This document shows positions 19,696-29,144 of a DNA stretch of 64,000 bases, in pieces. The position numbers were made by a program, and so were the translations under genes. The stretch comes from Microbulbifer agarilyticus. Its GTDB lineage: Bacteria; Pseudomonadota; Gammaproteobacteria; Pseudomonadales; Cellvibrionaceae. The stretch spans positions 1 to 64,000 of the forward strand of contig NZ_CP019650.1 of NCBI RefSeq assembly GCF_001999945.1. Reading direction: 5' to 3'. The notes below the pieces were generated by a model. That model ran no database searches. It saw only the letters and a list, made by a program, of their open reading frames with translations, and was not told the origin of the DNA. Each line of letters begins with the position of its first letter. Position 1 is the stretch's first letter.

Positions 19696-20337
19696 ATGAG
19701 CGAAATCGAACCCGAAACAGAAGAAGCGCCGATCCCCGAAGAAAAGTCACCCTGGCGGTTCTTGCCGACAGGGTTGTCGCTGTTGCGTATAGCGCTTATT
19801 CCAGTCATTTATTGGCTATCACTAGCGGACAAGCACCTTTGGGCGCTGGTGATTTATTGTTTTGGCGCGTGGACCGACCAGCTCGATGGCTGGTTAGCCA
19901 ACCGATTCAATTGGCACTCCTATTTTGGCGCCTTGCTCGATCCGGTCGCCGACCGTATTTACATACTCGCCCTTATCCCGCTGTTATGGCACTACGGATC
20001 CATTAGCGGTATCTATACCACGCTGGTTGTCACGCGATTTTCCATTCAGTTATCCGCGTATCCCGTATTACTTTGGTGGCTTAAAAAGCGTCCCGTACTA
20101 AATCCCGAGTGGTTGTCGCGATCTGCCATGGCCCTGGCATTCTTGATACTCGGTATCGGTTTCGCAGAACAATTGGCCATCGAACTAATTCCGGAAAGTA
20201 CCGCAGAAGAAGAATTTTTTGAGCGGACGATGGAGGCGCTGACGCTACTTGGCTGCATTCTGGAAGTGTGGGTGCTTACACGTTTTATGGGGCGCTATTG
20301 GGATGTACTTCGCGATAAGGAAGACACTTTCGATTAA
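19696..20337 (+). CDS. CDP-alcohol phosphatidyltransferase family protein
   Basis: This integral membrane enzyme would transfer a phosphatidyl group from CDP-diacylglycerol to an alcohol. The family motif D-x2-D-G-x2-A-R-x8-G-x3-D-x3-D is present as DQLDGWLANRFNWHSYFG followed by ALLDPVAD, but the Arg after Ala is Asn (ANR instead of ARR). All four Asp are kept. It has about five membrane segments, a charged N-terminal tail of about 18 residues and an acidic insertion (ESTAEEEFFE) before the last segments. It resembles PgsA but is probably a paralogue with another alcohol. It is convergent with trkH, 34 bp away. Confidence 0.82.
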   Translation: MSEIEPETEEAPIPEEKSPWRFLPTGLSLLRIALIPVIYWLSLADKHLWALVIYCFGAWTDQLDGWLANRFNWHSYFGALLDPVADRIYILALIPLLWHYGSISGIYTTLVVTRFSIQLSAYPVLLWWLKKRPVLNPEWLSRSAMALAFLILGIGFAEQLAIELIPESTAEEEFFERTMEALTLLGCILEVWVLTRFMGRYWDVLRDKEDTFD

Positions 20338-20371
20338 CGTCTGCGCAGCCAATACATTGTGTGAAAAGGCG

Positions 20372-21823
20372 TTAGTGGCGCCAGAAAGCTGGTGTCAGCA
20401 GTACCAGCAGCGTAAAGATTTCTAAACGCCCCATCAGCATGGCGAGAATCAGAAAACACTTGGCCACGCCATTGACTTCACCGTAGTGCGAAGCGGCATC
20501 GCCCAACGCCGGGCCAATATTACTCAGGCAGGATGCCACGGTGGAAAACGAGGTAACGAAATTTTCGCCCGTCGCCATCACCACAATCGTAAGAATAAAA
20601 AACGAAAGAATATAAATCGCGAAAAAACCCCACACGGCATCGGTAACGCGAGTAGGTACGATCTTTTTATTAACCTTGATTGGCACGACGGCATTGGGGT
20701 GCACCAGACGACTGAGCTCGCGCAGGCCGGACTTAACGATCAGCATTACCCGCACCGCCTTAATGCCTCCGGACGTGGAGCCCGCGCAGGCACCCATGAT
20801 CCCCAGCAATAGCAAAATATACGGCAAGAAAGCTGGCCACAGCGCAAAACTCTCTGAAGCAAAACCCGCGGTGGTACCGATAGAGACCACTTGGAAAATA
20901 CCGTGAAGGAAGCTGTCCTTCATGCTGAAGGTGCCCGAGGTGTACAGGTAACCGATGATAATGATGCTGGAGAAAAAGGTGACCAACACGTAGAAGCGAA
21001 ATTCCGAATCCTTCCAGTAATGCTTTAGCGTGCGGTTACCCAGTGCGTAAAAGTGCAGGCCAAAGTTAATCGCTGCGGTCAGCATGAAAATAATGGCGAT
21101 CGCCATAATCGCATTGTTGTTGGCATAGAAGCCCATGCTCGCATCGTGCGTCGAGAAGCCGCCATTCGCCACAGTGGAGAACGCGTGTCCCACGGCGTCG
21201 AACGCGGTCATCCCCGCCCACCAGTAGCCAATTCCGCACAGCACGGTGAGCGCGACATAGATAACAATCAGCGCGCGTGCGGTTTCTGCGATACGCGGTG
21301 TCAGCTTTGTGTCTTTGACCGGGCCCGGCATTTCCGCCTTGTACAGCTGCATACCACCGATCCCAAGCATCGGCAGAATGGCCAGCGCGATCACAATTAC
21401 CCCGATACCGCCAAACCACTGCAGTTGCTGGCGGTAATACAAAATTGCCGGCGGCAGGGTGTCAAGGCCGACGATGGTGGTGGCACCAGTTGTGGTCAGC
21501 CCGGAAATCGATTCAAAAATGGAATCCACCACATTGAGATCGGGCGCGGGGCTGATAATCAACGGCAGGGCACCGAAGCTACCCAGAATGAGCCAGAACA
21601 GCGAGGTGACAACGAAGCCGTCACGGGTGCGCAGGTCTTGTTTGAGGTCGTGCACCGGCAGCCACATCAGCAAGCCGGTGATCAGGGTAATGCCAAAGGC
21701 GATGGAAAACGCCACATGGGTGTCGTCGTCGTACCACAGTGACACGCCAATCGGCGGCAACAGGGTAAGGCTGAACACCGTCAGAAGTATGCCGAAGACC
21801 CGCGCTATGACTGCTAAACGCAT
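20372..21823 (-). CDS. trkH: Trk potassium uptake system, membrane subunit TrkH
   Basis: TrkH is the K+-translocating pore, gated by the cytoplasmic TrkA ring. The 483 residues are close to E. coli's 483. Four pore-loop repeats are visible, with filter segments TTTGAT, STVANGGFST, GTTAGFAS and STVASCLSNIGPAL, each with its conserved Gly except the usual variation. The C-terminal LMGRLEIFTLLVLLTPAFWR is family-typical. It starts 17 bp after trkA on the same strand, so trkA-trkH are co-transcribed. Confidence 0.96.
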   Translation of the reverse strand: MRLAVIARVFGILLTVFSLTLLPPIGVSLWYDDDTHVAFSIAFGITLITGLLMWLPVHDLKQDLRTRDGFVVTSLFWLILGSFGALPLIISPAPDLNVVDSIFESISGLTTTGATTIVGLDTLPPAILYYRQQLQWFGGIGVIVIALAILPMLGIGGMQLYKAEMPGPVKDTKLTPRIAETARALIVIYVALTVLCGIGYWWAGMTAFDAVGHAFSTVANGGFSTHDASMGFYANNNAIMAIAIIFMLTAAINFGLHFYALGNRTLKHYWKDSEFRFYVLVTFFSSIIIIGYLYTSGTFSMKDSFLHGIFQVVSIGTTAGFASESFALWPAFLPYILLLLGIMGACAGSTSGGIKAVRVMLIVKSGLRELSRLVHPNAVVPIKVNKKIVPTRVTDAVWGFFAIYILSFFILTIVVMATGENFVTSFSTVASCLSNIGPALGDAASHYGEVNGVAKCFLILAMLMGRLEIFTLLVLLTPAFWRH

Positions 21824-21840
21824 CTAATCGTGTCCCGACG

Positions 21841-23226
21841 TCAGAAGAAGCTAAAGCCGACCTGGAACAGCTGTTCCACGTGGCGGGTGTGGCGGCGGTC
21901 GACGAGGAACACGATTACATGGTCGTCGGTTTCCACCACGATGTTGTCGTGGGCAATCAGTACCTGGCTTTCGCCGTCGCGCTCGCGCACGATGGCGCCG
22001 ATGCTGGCGCCCTCCGGCAGGTCGATGTCCTCAATTTTCCTGCCCACTACCTTCGAGGTGCGGTTGTCGCCGTGGGCAATCACCTCAATCGCTTCCGCTG
22101 CGCCGCGGCGCAGGGAGTGTACGTTTACCATGTCGCCGCGACGCACATGGGTAAGCAGGCTGCCGATGGTATTTTGCTGGGGGGAGATAGCGATATCGAT
22201 TTCGCCGCCCTGAACCAGGTCCACATAAGCGCGGTTGTTGATCAGTGCCATGACCTTGCGCGCGCCCAGACGCTTCGCCAGCAGTGACGACATGATGTTG
22301 GCTTCATCATCGTTGGTGAGCGCCAGGAATACATCGGTATCTTCGATGTTCTCTTCTAGCAGCAGGTCCTGGTCCGAGGCACTGCCGTGCAGAACGATGC
22401 TGTTGCTCAATTCTTCCGACAGGAAGATACAGCGCTCGTGGCTCTGCTCGATGATTTTGACCGAATAGCGATTCTCCAGCTTGGTGGCCAGGCGCAGCCC
22501 GATATTGCCGCCACCGGCGATGGTGATGCGCTTGTAGCCCTGCTCGAGGCGGCGCAGTTCACTCATGACAGCGCGGATATCCTGCTTCGCGGCAATAAAG
22601 AAGACTTCGTCACCGGCTTCGATCACCGTTGAGCCCTGCGGGATGATGGGGCTGTTGCGGCGGTAGATGGCGGCAACGCGGGTGTCGACCTGGGGCATAT
22701 GCTCGCGCAGGTAGCGCAGCTGATGGCCAACCAGCGGGCCGCCCTGTACTGCACGCACGGCAACCAGCTGTACGCGGCCGTCGGCAAAGTCGAGCACCTG
22801 CAGTGCACCGGGGTGCGCGATCAGCCGCGCGATGTATTCGGAAACGATCTGCTCGGGGCTGATCAATACGTCGATGGGGATCGACTCGGTGGAAAACAGC
22901 TCCGGATATTGCAGGTAGGCGGACGCGCGCACGCGGGCGATTTTGGTGGGTACACGAAACAACGAGTGTGCGATCTGGCACGCGGCCATGTTGGTTTCGT
23001 CGTTGTTGGTGACGGCTACGAGGATGTCGGCGTCTTCGATACCGGCTTCTTGCAGGATATCCGGGTGGGAGGCGTGGCCTTCGACCACGCCGATATCGAT
23101 CTTGTCGCGGAGCTCGCGCAGGGTCTTCTCGTTGCTGTCCACCAAAACAATGTCGTTGCGCTCTGAGGCGAGACTTTCCGCCAGTGATCCACCGACCTGG
23201 CCGGCGCCGAGAATAATGATTTTCAT
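21841..23226 (-). CDS. trkA: Trk system peripheral NAD-binding subunit TrkA
   Basis: TrkA binds NADH/ATP and controls TrkH. The 461-residue protein holds two KTN Rossmann domains, starting at [13 protein letters not shown] (residue 7) and [13 protein letters not shown] (about residue 237). Each is followed by a TrkA_C domain ([36 protein letters not shown]). It is preceded by a 260-bp gap after rsmB that contains a structured repeat (23289-23407). The 3' end contains a partial parS-like sequence (21872-21883), which I regard as chance. Confidence 0.97.
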   Translation of the reverse strand: MKIIILGAGQVGGSLAESLASERNDIVLVDSNEKTLRELRDKIDIGVVEGHASHPDILQEAGIEDADILVAVTNNDETNMAACQIAHSLFRVPTKIARVRASAYLQYPELFSTESIPIDVLISPEQIVSEYIARLIAHPGALQVLDFADGRVQLVAVRAVQGGPLVGHQLRYLREHMPQVDTRVAAIYRRNSPIIPQGSTVIEAGDEVFFIAAKQDIRAVMSELRRLEQGYKRITIAGGGNIGLRLATKLENRYSVKIIEQSHERCIFLSEELSNSIVLHGSASDQDLLLEENIEDTDVFLALTNDDEANIMSSLLAKRLGARKVMALINNRAYVDLVQGGEIDIAISPQQNTIGSLLTHVRRGDMVNVHSLRRGAAEAIEVIAHGDNRTSKVVGRKIEDIDLPEGASIGAIVRERDGESQVLIAHDNIVVETDDHVIVFLVDRRHTRHVEQLFQVGFSFF

Positions 23227-23288
23227 ATTATGCGATTGGGCCTGTGTTTTTTGGCCTGTTCCGCGGTACTTGTTCTTAAGTGAGCGCG

Positions 23289-23407
23289 GTAGCGTCGCAG
23301 TACCAGGTGGGGGTCTTCAGGACCACTGTGAACCCATCCATGGGCGTTTCGGCGCAAACCTCCTGTTTGCGACGATCCTGAAGACCCCCACCTGGCACCG
23401 CGACTTC
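23289..23407 (-). repeat. Structured intergenic repeat, copy A
   Basis: This is a 119-bp element between rsmB and trkA. The outer arms 23294-23322 and 23376-23404 are complementary over 29 bp. On the minus strand the only two non-Watson-Crick pairs are G-U wobbles; on the plus strand they would be A-C mismatches. Inside lie hairpin 1 (23353-23371, stem CGCAAAC/GTTTGCG, minus-strand loop AGGAG) and hairpin 2 (23333-23344, minus strand CCCA TGGA TGGG). Ends in sense orientation are GAAGTCG and CGACGCTAC. The central 64 bp are 60/64 identical to copy B. Confidence 0.9.
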
Positions 23408-23486
23408 AATTCTTACTTATCTACTTCGACACGAGCGAACGCCAGATTCATCGGTCTTATCAGCGCAGAGTTATTGCTTTCTGGAC

Positions 23487-24797
23487 TTAGCTGTCTTGGG
23501 CCTTTTCCAGCTTTGCGTAGTAAAATCCATCGCCTGCATGGAGGCCTGGCAGCAACTGCATACCGACGTCCTGCGGCAATCCCCAAGGCTCACCGTGCAA
23601 CAACTGCGGCGTATTGTCCCTCGCATCCGGTGTCTCCGCAACGAAGCGTGCCACTTGAGCGCTGTTTTCCTCCGGGAGTATGGAACATGTGGCGTAAAGG
23701 AGTGTGCCGCCAGGTTTCAAAAGGCGCCACATTGCACGCAGGATTTTACCCTGCAGCTGGGCGAGCTCCTGAATATCTTCCGGGCGCCGCAGTAGCTTGA
23801 TGTCTGGGTTGCGACGGATCACGCCGGTGGCGGAGCAGGGGGCATCGAGCAGGATGCGGTCGAAGGGTTCGCCGTCCCACCAATGCTCCGGTTCGGCGGC
23901 GTCGGCACAGATGATCTGTGCGCCCATGCCCAAGCGCTCGAGGTTTTCGATCACCCGGTCGAGGCGTTCTTCTTCAATATCCAGGGCGCTGAGGTCGAGG
24001 TCCGGTTGCAGTTCCAGCAGGTGGCAGGTTTTGCCGCCGGGCGCGGCGCAGGCGTCGAGCACACGCTCACCGGGCTGCGGATCCAGCAACGGCGCGGCGA
24101 GTTGTGCGGACTGGTCCTGCACACTGACGAGCCCATCTTCGAAGCCGGGCAGGTGGCTGACCGCTACCGGGCTTTCCAGTATCAGGCCCGCTGCGGAGAA
24201 GGCGCAGGGTTCGGCGCCGATGCCGGCATCTTGCAGCTGTTGCAGATAGTCATCGCGGCTAATTTGCGACTGGTTTACCCGCAGGGTCATGGGCGGGTTT
24301 TCGTTATTGGCAGTGAAGATGGTGCGCGTATCGGTGCCCCAGGCGCCTTTCACTGCCTGTTGCAGCCATTCCGGATGTGCGGAGCTGAACTGGGGGTTAC
24401 CGGAGAGCTTGCGAGTGAGCGCTTCCTTATTGCGCAGCGCATTGCGCAGCACACCGTTCACCACACCGGTGGCGTGGCCGAGTTTGATCGCGCGGGCCGC
24501 TTCCACGGTGGCGGCAATCGCCGCGTGGTCGGGGATACGCGTGTACTCCAGCTGGTACAGGCCCACCAGCATCAGCGCTTCCAGTTCTTCATCCTTTACC
24601 GGCTTGCGCAGCAGTTTGTTGAGCATTAGCTCCAGCCGCGGCGCGAAGCGCGCGGTGCCGTAACACAGTTCGCGCAGCAGCGAACGGTCTTTCTCATCCA
24701 CCTGCTTTTCTGCCCACGGCAGCAGGCGCTGCAGGGAACCGCGGTCCTGATACAGGCGTGCGATTACCCGCGCCGCCAGGGCTCTAGGGTCATTCAT
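23487..24797 (-). CDS. rsmB: 16S rRNA cytosine-967 C5-methyltransferase
   Basis: RsmB (Sun/Fmu) methylates C967 of 16S rRNA. The N-terminal NusB-like RNA-binding domain ([28 protein letters not shown]) is followed by a RsmF/NOL1-type Rossmann domain. Motifs are [16 protein letters not shown], a [17 protein letters not shown] with the release Cys, and [11 protein letters not shown] with the nucleophile Cys. ATG 24797 (436 aa) is chosen as the family start [10 protein letters not shown]; it overlaps the fmt stop by 8 bp, indicating coupling. Confidence 0.96.
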   Translation of the reverse strand: MNDPRALAARVIARLYQDRGSLQRLLPWAEKQVDEKDRSLLRELCYGTARFAPRLELMLNKLLRKPVKDEELEALMLVGLYQLEYTRIPDHAAIAATVEAARAIKLGHATGVVNGVLRNALRNKEALTRKLSGNPQFSSAHPEWLQQAVKGAWGTDTRTIFTANNENPPMTLRVNQSQISRDDYLQQLQDAGIGAEPCAFSAAGLILESPVAVSHLPGFEDGLVSVQDQSAQLAAPLLDPQPGERVLDACAAPGGKTCHLLELQPDLDLSALDIEEERLDRVIENLERLGMGAQIICADAAEPEHWWDGEPFDRILLDAPCSATGVIRRNPDIKLLRRPEDIQELAQLQGKILRAMWRLLKPGGTLLYATCSILPEENSAQVARFVAETPDARDNTPQLLHGEPWGLPQDVGMQLLPGLHAGDGFYYAKLEKAQDS

Positions 24798-25758
24798 CGG
24801 CTGCTCCCAAGGTGATGCCCGCGGCAAACAGGTCGCGGTAACCTTTTAATATCTCCGCCACCGGCAGTGCCTTTTTGCCCGGCAATTGTAGTTGCGTCAG
24901 GCGCAGCGCCTCGCGGCCACAGGCAACCAGGATGCCCTCATCGTCGGCGCTGAGAATGGTCCCCGGGGTGTCGTTATGGCAGCCCTGTTCCAGCTTCGCC
25001 GCGTAAACCCGCAGTCGCTGTGGCTTGCCCTTGTTGTCCTGAAATTCGGTCCAGCACACCGGGAACGGATTGAAAGCCCGCACCAGGCGTTCCAGTTCTG
25101 TCGCCGGGCGGCTCCAGTCCAGGCGTGCTTCTTCTTTAGTAATCTTGCCTGCGTAATTGGCCAGCGCATCGTCCTGAATCTGTGGCTCCGCAGTGCCGCT
25201 TTCCAGCATGGCGAGTGCTTCCAGTAGCGCCGGCCCGCCGAGCCCGGCCAGCTTGTCGTGCAGGCTACCGCCGGTTTCGCCTGCGGCAATCGGCGTGCGC
25301 GCCTCCACCAGCACTGGCCCGGTATCCAGCCCCGCCTCCATTTGCATAATCGCCACGCCACTTTCCGCGTCGCCGGCTTCCACCGCCCGCTGAATCGGCG
25401 CCGCACCGCGCCAGCGCGGCAACAGGGATGCGTGCACGTTCACACAGCCAAGTCGCGGCGTGTCCAGTACCACCTGCGGCAGAATCAAGCCGTAAGCCAC
25501 CACCACCATCAGTTCCGCGTTCAGCGCCGCCAGCTCCTGTTGCGCCTGCTCATCGCGCAGCGACAGGGGCTGATACACCGGGATCTCGTGTTCCAGTGCC
25601 AGCTGCTTCACCGGGCTCGCCAACAGCTTCTTGCCGCGCCCGGCGGGGCGATCCGGCTGGCTGTAGACCGCGATGACGTTGTGATCGCTGTCGAGCAGGG
25701 TTTGCAGGTGTACGGCAGCAAAATCGGGCGTGCCGGCAAAAATAATATTGAGGCTCAT
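24790..25758 (-). CDS. fmt: Methionyl-tRNA formyltransferase
   Basis: Fmt formylates initiator Met-tRNA using 10-formyl-tetrahydrofolate. It has 322 aa. The N-terminal Rossmann domain starts [20 protein letters not shown]. The catalytic region has the Asn-His-Ser line [20 protein letters not shown] and the Asp motif [13 protein letters not shown]. The C-terminal OB-like domain binds tRNA. It belongs to the def-fmt-rsmB series that couples formylation and deformylation; here a 192-bp gap with a structured repeat separates it from def. Confidence 0.97.
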   Translation of the reverse strand: MSLNIIFAGTPDFAAVHLQTLLDSDHNVIAVYSQPDRPAGRGKKLLASPVKQLALEHEIPVYQPLSLRDEQAQQELAALNAELMVVVAYGLILPQVVLDTPRLGCVNVHASLLPRWRGAAPIQRAVEAGDAESGVAIMQMEAGLDTGPVLVEARTPIAAGETGGSLHDKLAGLGGPALLEALAMLESGTAEPQIQDDALANYAGKITKEEARLDWSRPATELERLVRAFNPFPVCWTEFQDNKGKPQRLRVYAAKLEQGCHNDTPGTILSADDEGILVACGREALRLTQLQLPGKKALPVAEILKGYRDLFAAGITLGAADE

Positions 25759-25815
25759 GGCATTAATTCAGATAAAGAACGGCGGACTACAAAGATAAGT
25801 CCGAAAACCGGACGC

Positions 25816-25934
25816 GAAGTCGGGGTGCCGGGTGAGGGGGTTCAGGATCGTCGCAAACAGGATGTTTGCGCCGAAGCGCCCAGGGATGGGTTCACAGCGG
25901 TCCTGAAACCCCTCACCCGGCGCCTCGACGCCAC
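25816..25934 (+). repeat. Structured intergenic repeat, copy B
   Basis: This 119-bp element between def and fmt has its sense strand on plus, opposite to the flanking genes. Arms 25819-25847 and 25901-25929 pair over 29 bp with two G-U wobbles and one G-A mismatch on the plus strand; the minus strand is worse. Hairpin 1 is 25852-25870 (CGCAAAC/GTTTGCG, loop AGGAT), hairpin 2 is 25879-25890 (CCCA GGGA TGGG). Ends are GAAGTCG and CGACGCCAC. Confidence 0.9.
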
Positions 25935-25950
25935 CGGACTAATTCAAGTA

Positions 25951-26457
25951 TTAAGCGCGCTGGCGGTGTGCTTTTTCCAGCTTGGAACGAATACGGTTGC
26001 GCTTGAGCGGCGAGATGTAATCCACAAACAGCTTGCCATCGAGATGGTCGATCTCATGCTGGATACATACCGCCAGCAGTCCCTCGGCTTCCAGCGCGTA
26101 CGCCTCACCGTTGCGATCCAGTGCCTTCAGACGGATCTTGCGCGGGCGCTCTACCTTCTCGTAGAAGCCCGGGACTGACAGACAGCCTTCGTCGTACTTG
26201 TGGATTTCCGGATCCAGCACCTCAACCTCAGGGTTGATCAGCACCAGTGGCTCACTCTGATCTTCTGACACATCAATCACCACAATGCGCTCGTGCACAT
26301 TGATCTGTGTCGCCGCCAGGCCAACGCCTGGCGCCTCATACATGGTTTCGAACATGTCTTCGATCAGCGTGCGGTGATCGTCGGTCACCTCTGCGACAGG
26401 CTCTGCAACCTTGCGCAGGCGGGGATCGGGGAATTCAAGGATTTCCAGTTTGGCCAT
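25951..26457 (-). CDS. def: Peptide deformylase
   Basis: Def removes the N-formyl group from nascent proteins. The 168-residue metalloenzyme shows all three motifs: GVGLAATQI (motif 1), EGCLSVPG (motif 2, metal Cys) and QHEIDHLDG (motif 3, two metal His and catalytic Glu). It is first of the def-fmt-rsmB-trkA-trkH series and divergent from the LysM gene. Length and motifs are normal. Confidence 0.97.
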   Translation of the reverse strand: MAKLEILEFPDPRLRKVAEPVAEVTDDHRTLIEDMFETMYEAPGVGLAATQINVHERIVVIDVSEDQSEPLVLINPEVEVLDPEIHKYDEGCLSVPGFYEKVERPRKIRLKALDRNGEAYALEAEGLLAVCIQHEIDHLDGKLFVDYISPLKRNRIRSKLEKAHRQRA

Positions 26458-26757
26458 AACACCTGTGACAAACTTCTAGTCTTAGTGGAACTAGCGCTGA
26501 TAACATAATGATCGCGCTTGAATTTTGCTGAACTGGGGGAGAGTTTTTGCACCCTGGCGAAACCGCCAGCTGGCGCCTTTAGCCCCCACTTTGCCACGTG
26601 TGGTTCATATCACGGTTACAACAACCGCAAGTGCAGCCACCGCCGGGCCCAGCGCTGACAGATTATAGCGATATAAAACCTCAGCGATAGCCGTATAAAG
26701 AATCAGCAGACTGAATGGCCAATAGCGTTAGCGACAAAAAAGCATAGGAATGCTTCC
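26458..26757. other. 300-bp divergent promoter region between def and the LysM gene
   Basis: No gene is seen. It should hold back-to-back promoters for the def and LysM transcripts. Its right end contains the hairpin with the ribosome-binding site of the LysM gene (26740-26755). Confidence 0.6.
26740..26755 (+). promoter_or_regulatory. Hairpin presenting the ribosome-binding site in its loop
   Basis: AAGCAT and ATGCTT form a 6-bp stem around the loop AGGA, ending two bases before ATG 26758. AGGA is the only Shine-Dalgarno candidate. A GGA in a hairpin loop overlapping the ribosome site is the classic form of a CsrA/RsmA repression site; regulation by it is inferred. Confidence 0.5.
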
Positions 26758-27825
26758 ATGAAAAAAATAATACTGGCCGCCGCCGCAACCCTGCTGGCGA
26801 CCTTTGGCTTGCATGCACAAGACACGCTGCTGAAGCCTGACCATCCGGACACTTATACCGTCCAGAAGGGCGACACCCTGTGGGATATCTCCGGGCGTTT
26901 CCTCTCCTTGCCTTGGTACTGGCCAGAAATCTGGCAGGTGAACCCGCAGGTGGAGAACCCGCACCTGATCTACCCCGGCGACCGCCTCAACCTGGTATAC
27001 GTTGACGGCCAGCCGCGCCTCGAGCTCGAGCGTGCGCCCACGGCTTACCGATTGAGCCCGGCCAGCAACAACCGCCTTGGCCCCTCCGTGCGTCGCGAGC
27101 CCATTGATACCGCGATCCCCGCTATTCCGCTGGACGCTATCAATGCCTTCCTGTCGCGCACCCGCATCGTCGGTCCCAACGCTTTCCGCGGCGTGCCCTA
27201 CGTAATCTCCGGGCAGGACCAGCGCATCCTCATGGGCGCCGGTGAAAAAGTATACGCCCGAGGTGATTTCCGCGAGCCGCTGCCGTCTTACGGTGTCTAC
27301 CGCCCGGGCCCGGTTTACGCCGACCCCTACACTGGTGAAGAGCTGGGCCAGCAGGCACTGGATGTCGCCTCAGTTGACCTGCGTCAGCTGGATGTGGACA
27401 ACGCCAACAGTGAATTCGCCGTGGCCACCTTGGATGTGACCCGCAGCAGCCGCGACATGCGTCTTGAAGACCGCTTGCTGCCGGTAGAAGAGCGCGCGAT
27501 TGCCGCACTGTTCCAGCCCAGCCCACCGGCAGTACCCGTGGATGGCGTCATTCTCGGTGTGGAAGAGGGTGTAACCCAGGTCGCCAAGTACGACGTGGTT
27601 GCCATCAACCGCGGCCTGCGCGAAGGCCTGGAGCCCGGCAATGTGCTGGCGATCTACAAGCGCGGCGCTACCGTGCGCGATCGCATCGCCCGCCAGAATG
27701 TGAAACTGCCGGATGAGCGCGCCGGTGTGCTGATGGTATTCCGCAGCTTCGAAAAAATGAGCCTCGGCCTGGTGCTGGAAGCCGAAAAGCCGCTGGCAGT
27801 GATGGATCTGGTGCGTAACCCTTAA
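26758..27825 (+). CDS. LysM-domain exported protein
   Basis: The 355-residue predicted periplasmic or secreted protein has a signal peptide (MKKIILAAAATLLATFGLHAQ). A LysM domain at about residues 32-80 begins YTVQKGDTLWDISGRFLSLPWYWPEIWQVNPQV and should bind peptidoglycan. The rest (about 275 residues) is a conserved region seen in gammaproteobacterial LysM proteins next to dprA, with a GLREGLEPGNVLAIYKRG segment near the C-terminus. The exact role is unknown; a cell-envelope function is likely. dprA follows 107 bp downstream. Confidence 0.88.
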   Translation: MKKIILAAAATLLATFGLHAQDTLLKPDHPDTYTVQKGDTLWDISGRFLSLPWYWPEIWQVNPQVENPHLIYPGDRLNLVYVDGQPRLELERAPTAYRLSPASNNRLGPSVRREPIDTAIPAIPLDAINAFLSRTRIVGPNAFRGVPYVISGQDQRILMGAGEKVYARGDFREPLPSYGVYRPGPVYADPYTGEELGQQALDVASVDLRQLDVDNANSEFAVATLDVTRSSRDMRLEDRLLPVEERAIAALFQPSPPAVPVDGVILGVEEGVTQVAKYDVVAINRGLREGLEPGNVLAIYKRGATVRDRIARQNVKLPDERAGVLMVFRSFEKMSLGLVLEAEKPLAVMDLVRNP

Positions 27826-27932
27826 GATCCTCACCAAGTCTCGTTGAAATAATAGGCTGAAAGGAATCATCGATGAACTCGGCGATTCCTGAGACACAAA
27901 AGCTTTACTGAACAATATTTACGGCAAATCGC

Positions 27933-29087
27933 ATGGATGCGTTGACCGCTACTCTCTCTCTGCTTCGGCTGGAGGGCATTGGCCCCAGTTTGTATTGGCA
28001 ATTGGTGGAGCAATTTGGCTCCGCCGAAGCCGCTCTCCGGCAGCCCGCTACCCAATTTCCCCGCAAACTCCCCGCGCGCGCCCGCTCCCAGCTGGGCGAA
28101 TACCAGCGCCTGGGCTGCGACAGCGAACTGGCGCAATGGGCACTCGCCGAGCGCCAGCGCTGTGTGGAAAACTGCATCTATCTGCTGCATTGCGATGACG
28201 AAAGCTATCCGTCGCTGCTGCGCCAAATCGAACGTCCGCCGCCCGTTCTGTATATCACCGGTGATCCCCTGGCGCTGTCTTTGCCGCAGATCGCCGTGGT
28301 GGGCGCGCGCCGTGCCAGTCGCGCCGGTCTCGACAATGCCGAGGCATTTTCCGCGGACCTCGCTGCCGCGGGCTTTGCCATTACCTCTGGGCTGGCCCTT
28401 GGGGTCGACGCGATGGCGCACAAGGGGGCACTGCGTGGCGCAGGCAAAACGACCGCTGTGCTGGGCACGGGTGTGGATCGTGTTTACCCGCAGCGCAATG
28501 CGGCGCTGGCGGAGCAGATACTGGAGTCGGGGGGCGCGCTGGTAAGTGAAATGCCCCTGGCAACCGCGCCGGAACCGGGCAATTTCCCTCGTCGCAACCG
28601 GATTATTTCCGGTTTGAGCCTGGGCATCCTGCTGGTGGAGGCCGCGGTGCGTTCCGGGTCGCTGATCACTGCGCGCCTGGCGCTGGAGCAGAATCGCGAG
28701 GTGTTCGCGATTCCCGGCTCCGTGCACAACCCCATGGCTCGCGGCTGTCACCACATGATCAAAAACGGCGCCCATCTGGTGGAGACTAGTGCGGATATTG
28801 TGGCCGAATTGGGTGGATTGTTGTCGGGCATGGCGCAGCAGCCATCGCTGTTCGAACAGGTCGCAGACAGCGGCCCGAACCTGCCGCTGGAGCAGCGCAA
28901 CCTTATTGTCGCTCTCGGCGGCGACCCGCGCAGTATCGAACAGCTCGCCCGCGACACCGGCGGCGATACCGGAGAGCTGATGGCGAGCCTGTTGCACATG
29001 GAGCTGGAGGGGCTGGTGGAACAGCTCCCCGGTGGTTATCAGCTTACCGGCAGCGGTGCCAAAGCCCTGGCCGGGCTGGTGGAATAG
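27933..29087 (+). CDS. dprA: DNA processing protein DprA (Smf)
   Basis: DprA protects incoming single-stranded DNA and loads RecA during natural transformation. The 384-residue protein has an N-terminal SAM-like/HhH region (LRLEGIGPSLYWQLV). The Rossmann core shows VVGARRASRAG, SGLALGVDAMAHKGAL, and SEMPLATAPEPGNFPRRNRIISGL with the conserved arginines. A C-terminal winged-helix (DML1-like) domain follows at about 310-380. Length is typical. Being next to LysM and tsaC is the usual gammaproteobacterial order. Confidence 0.95.
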   Translation: MDALTATLSLLRLEGIGPSLYWQLVEQFGSAEAALRQPATQFPRKLPARARSQLGEYQRLGCDSELAQWALAERQRCVENCIYLLHCDDESYPSLLRQIERPPPVLYITGDPLALSLPQIAVVGARRASRAGLDNAEAFSADLAAAGFAITSGLALGVDAMAHKGALRGAGKTTAVLGTGVDRVYPQRNAALAEQILESGGALVSEMPLATAPEPGNFPRRNRIISGLSLGILLVEAAVRSGSLITARLALEQNREVFAIPGSVHNPMARGCHHMIKNGAHLVETSADIVAELGGLLSGMAQQPSLFEQVADSGPNLPLEQRNLIVALGGDPRSIEQLARDTGGDTGELMASLLHMELEGLVEQLPGGYQLTGSGAKALAGLVE

Positions 29088-29144
29088 GCGAAAAGTCGGT
29101 ACGGTCGCTGCTGACTTTCTCACCAAGCACGGAGTGACTGCCCC

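Noticed and set aside
21872..21887. Third parS-like site in trkA (TGTTCCACGTGG then CGGG)
   Set aside because: Only 12 of 16 positions match and the right arm of the palindrome is absent; likely chance within the TrkA C-terminal codons.
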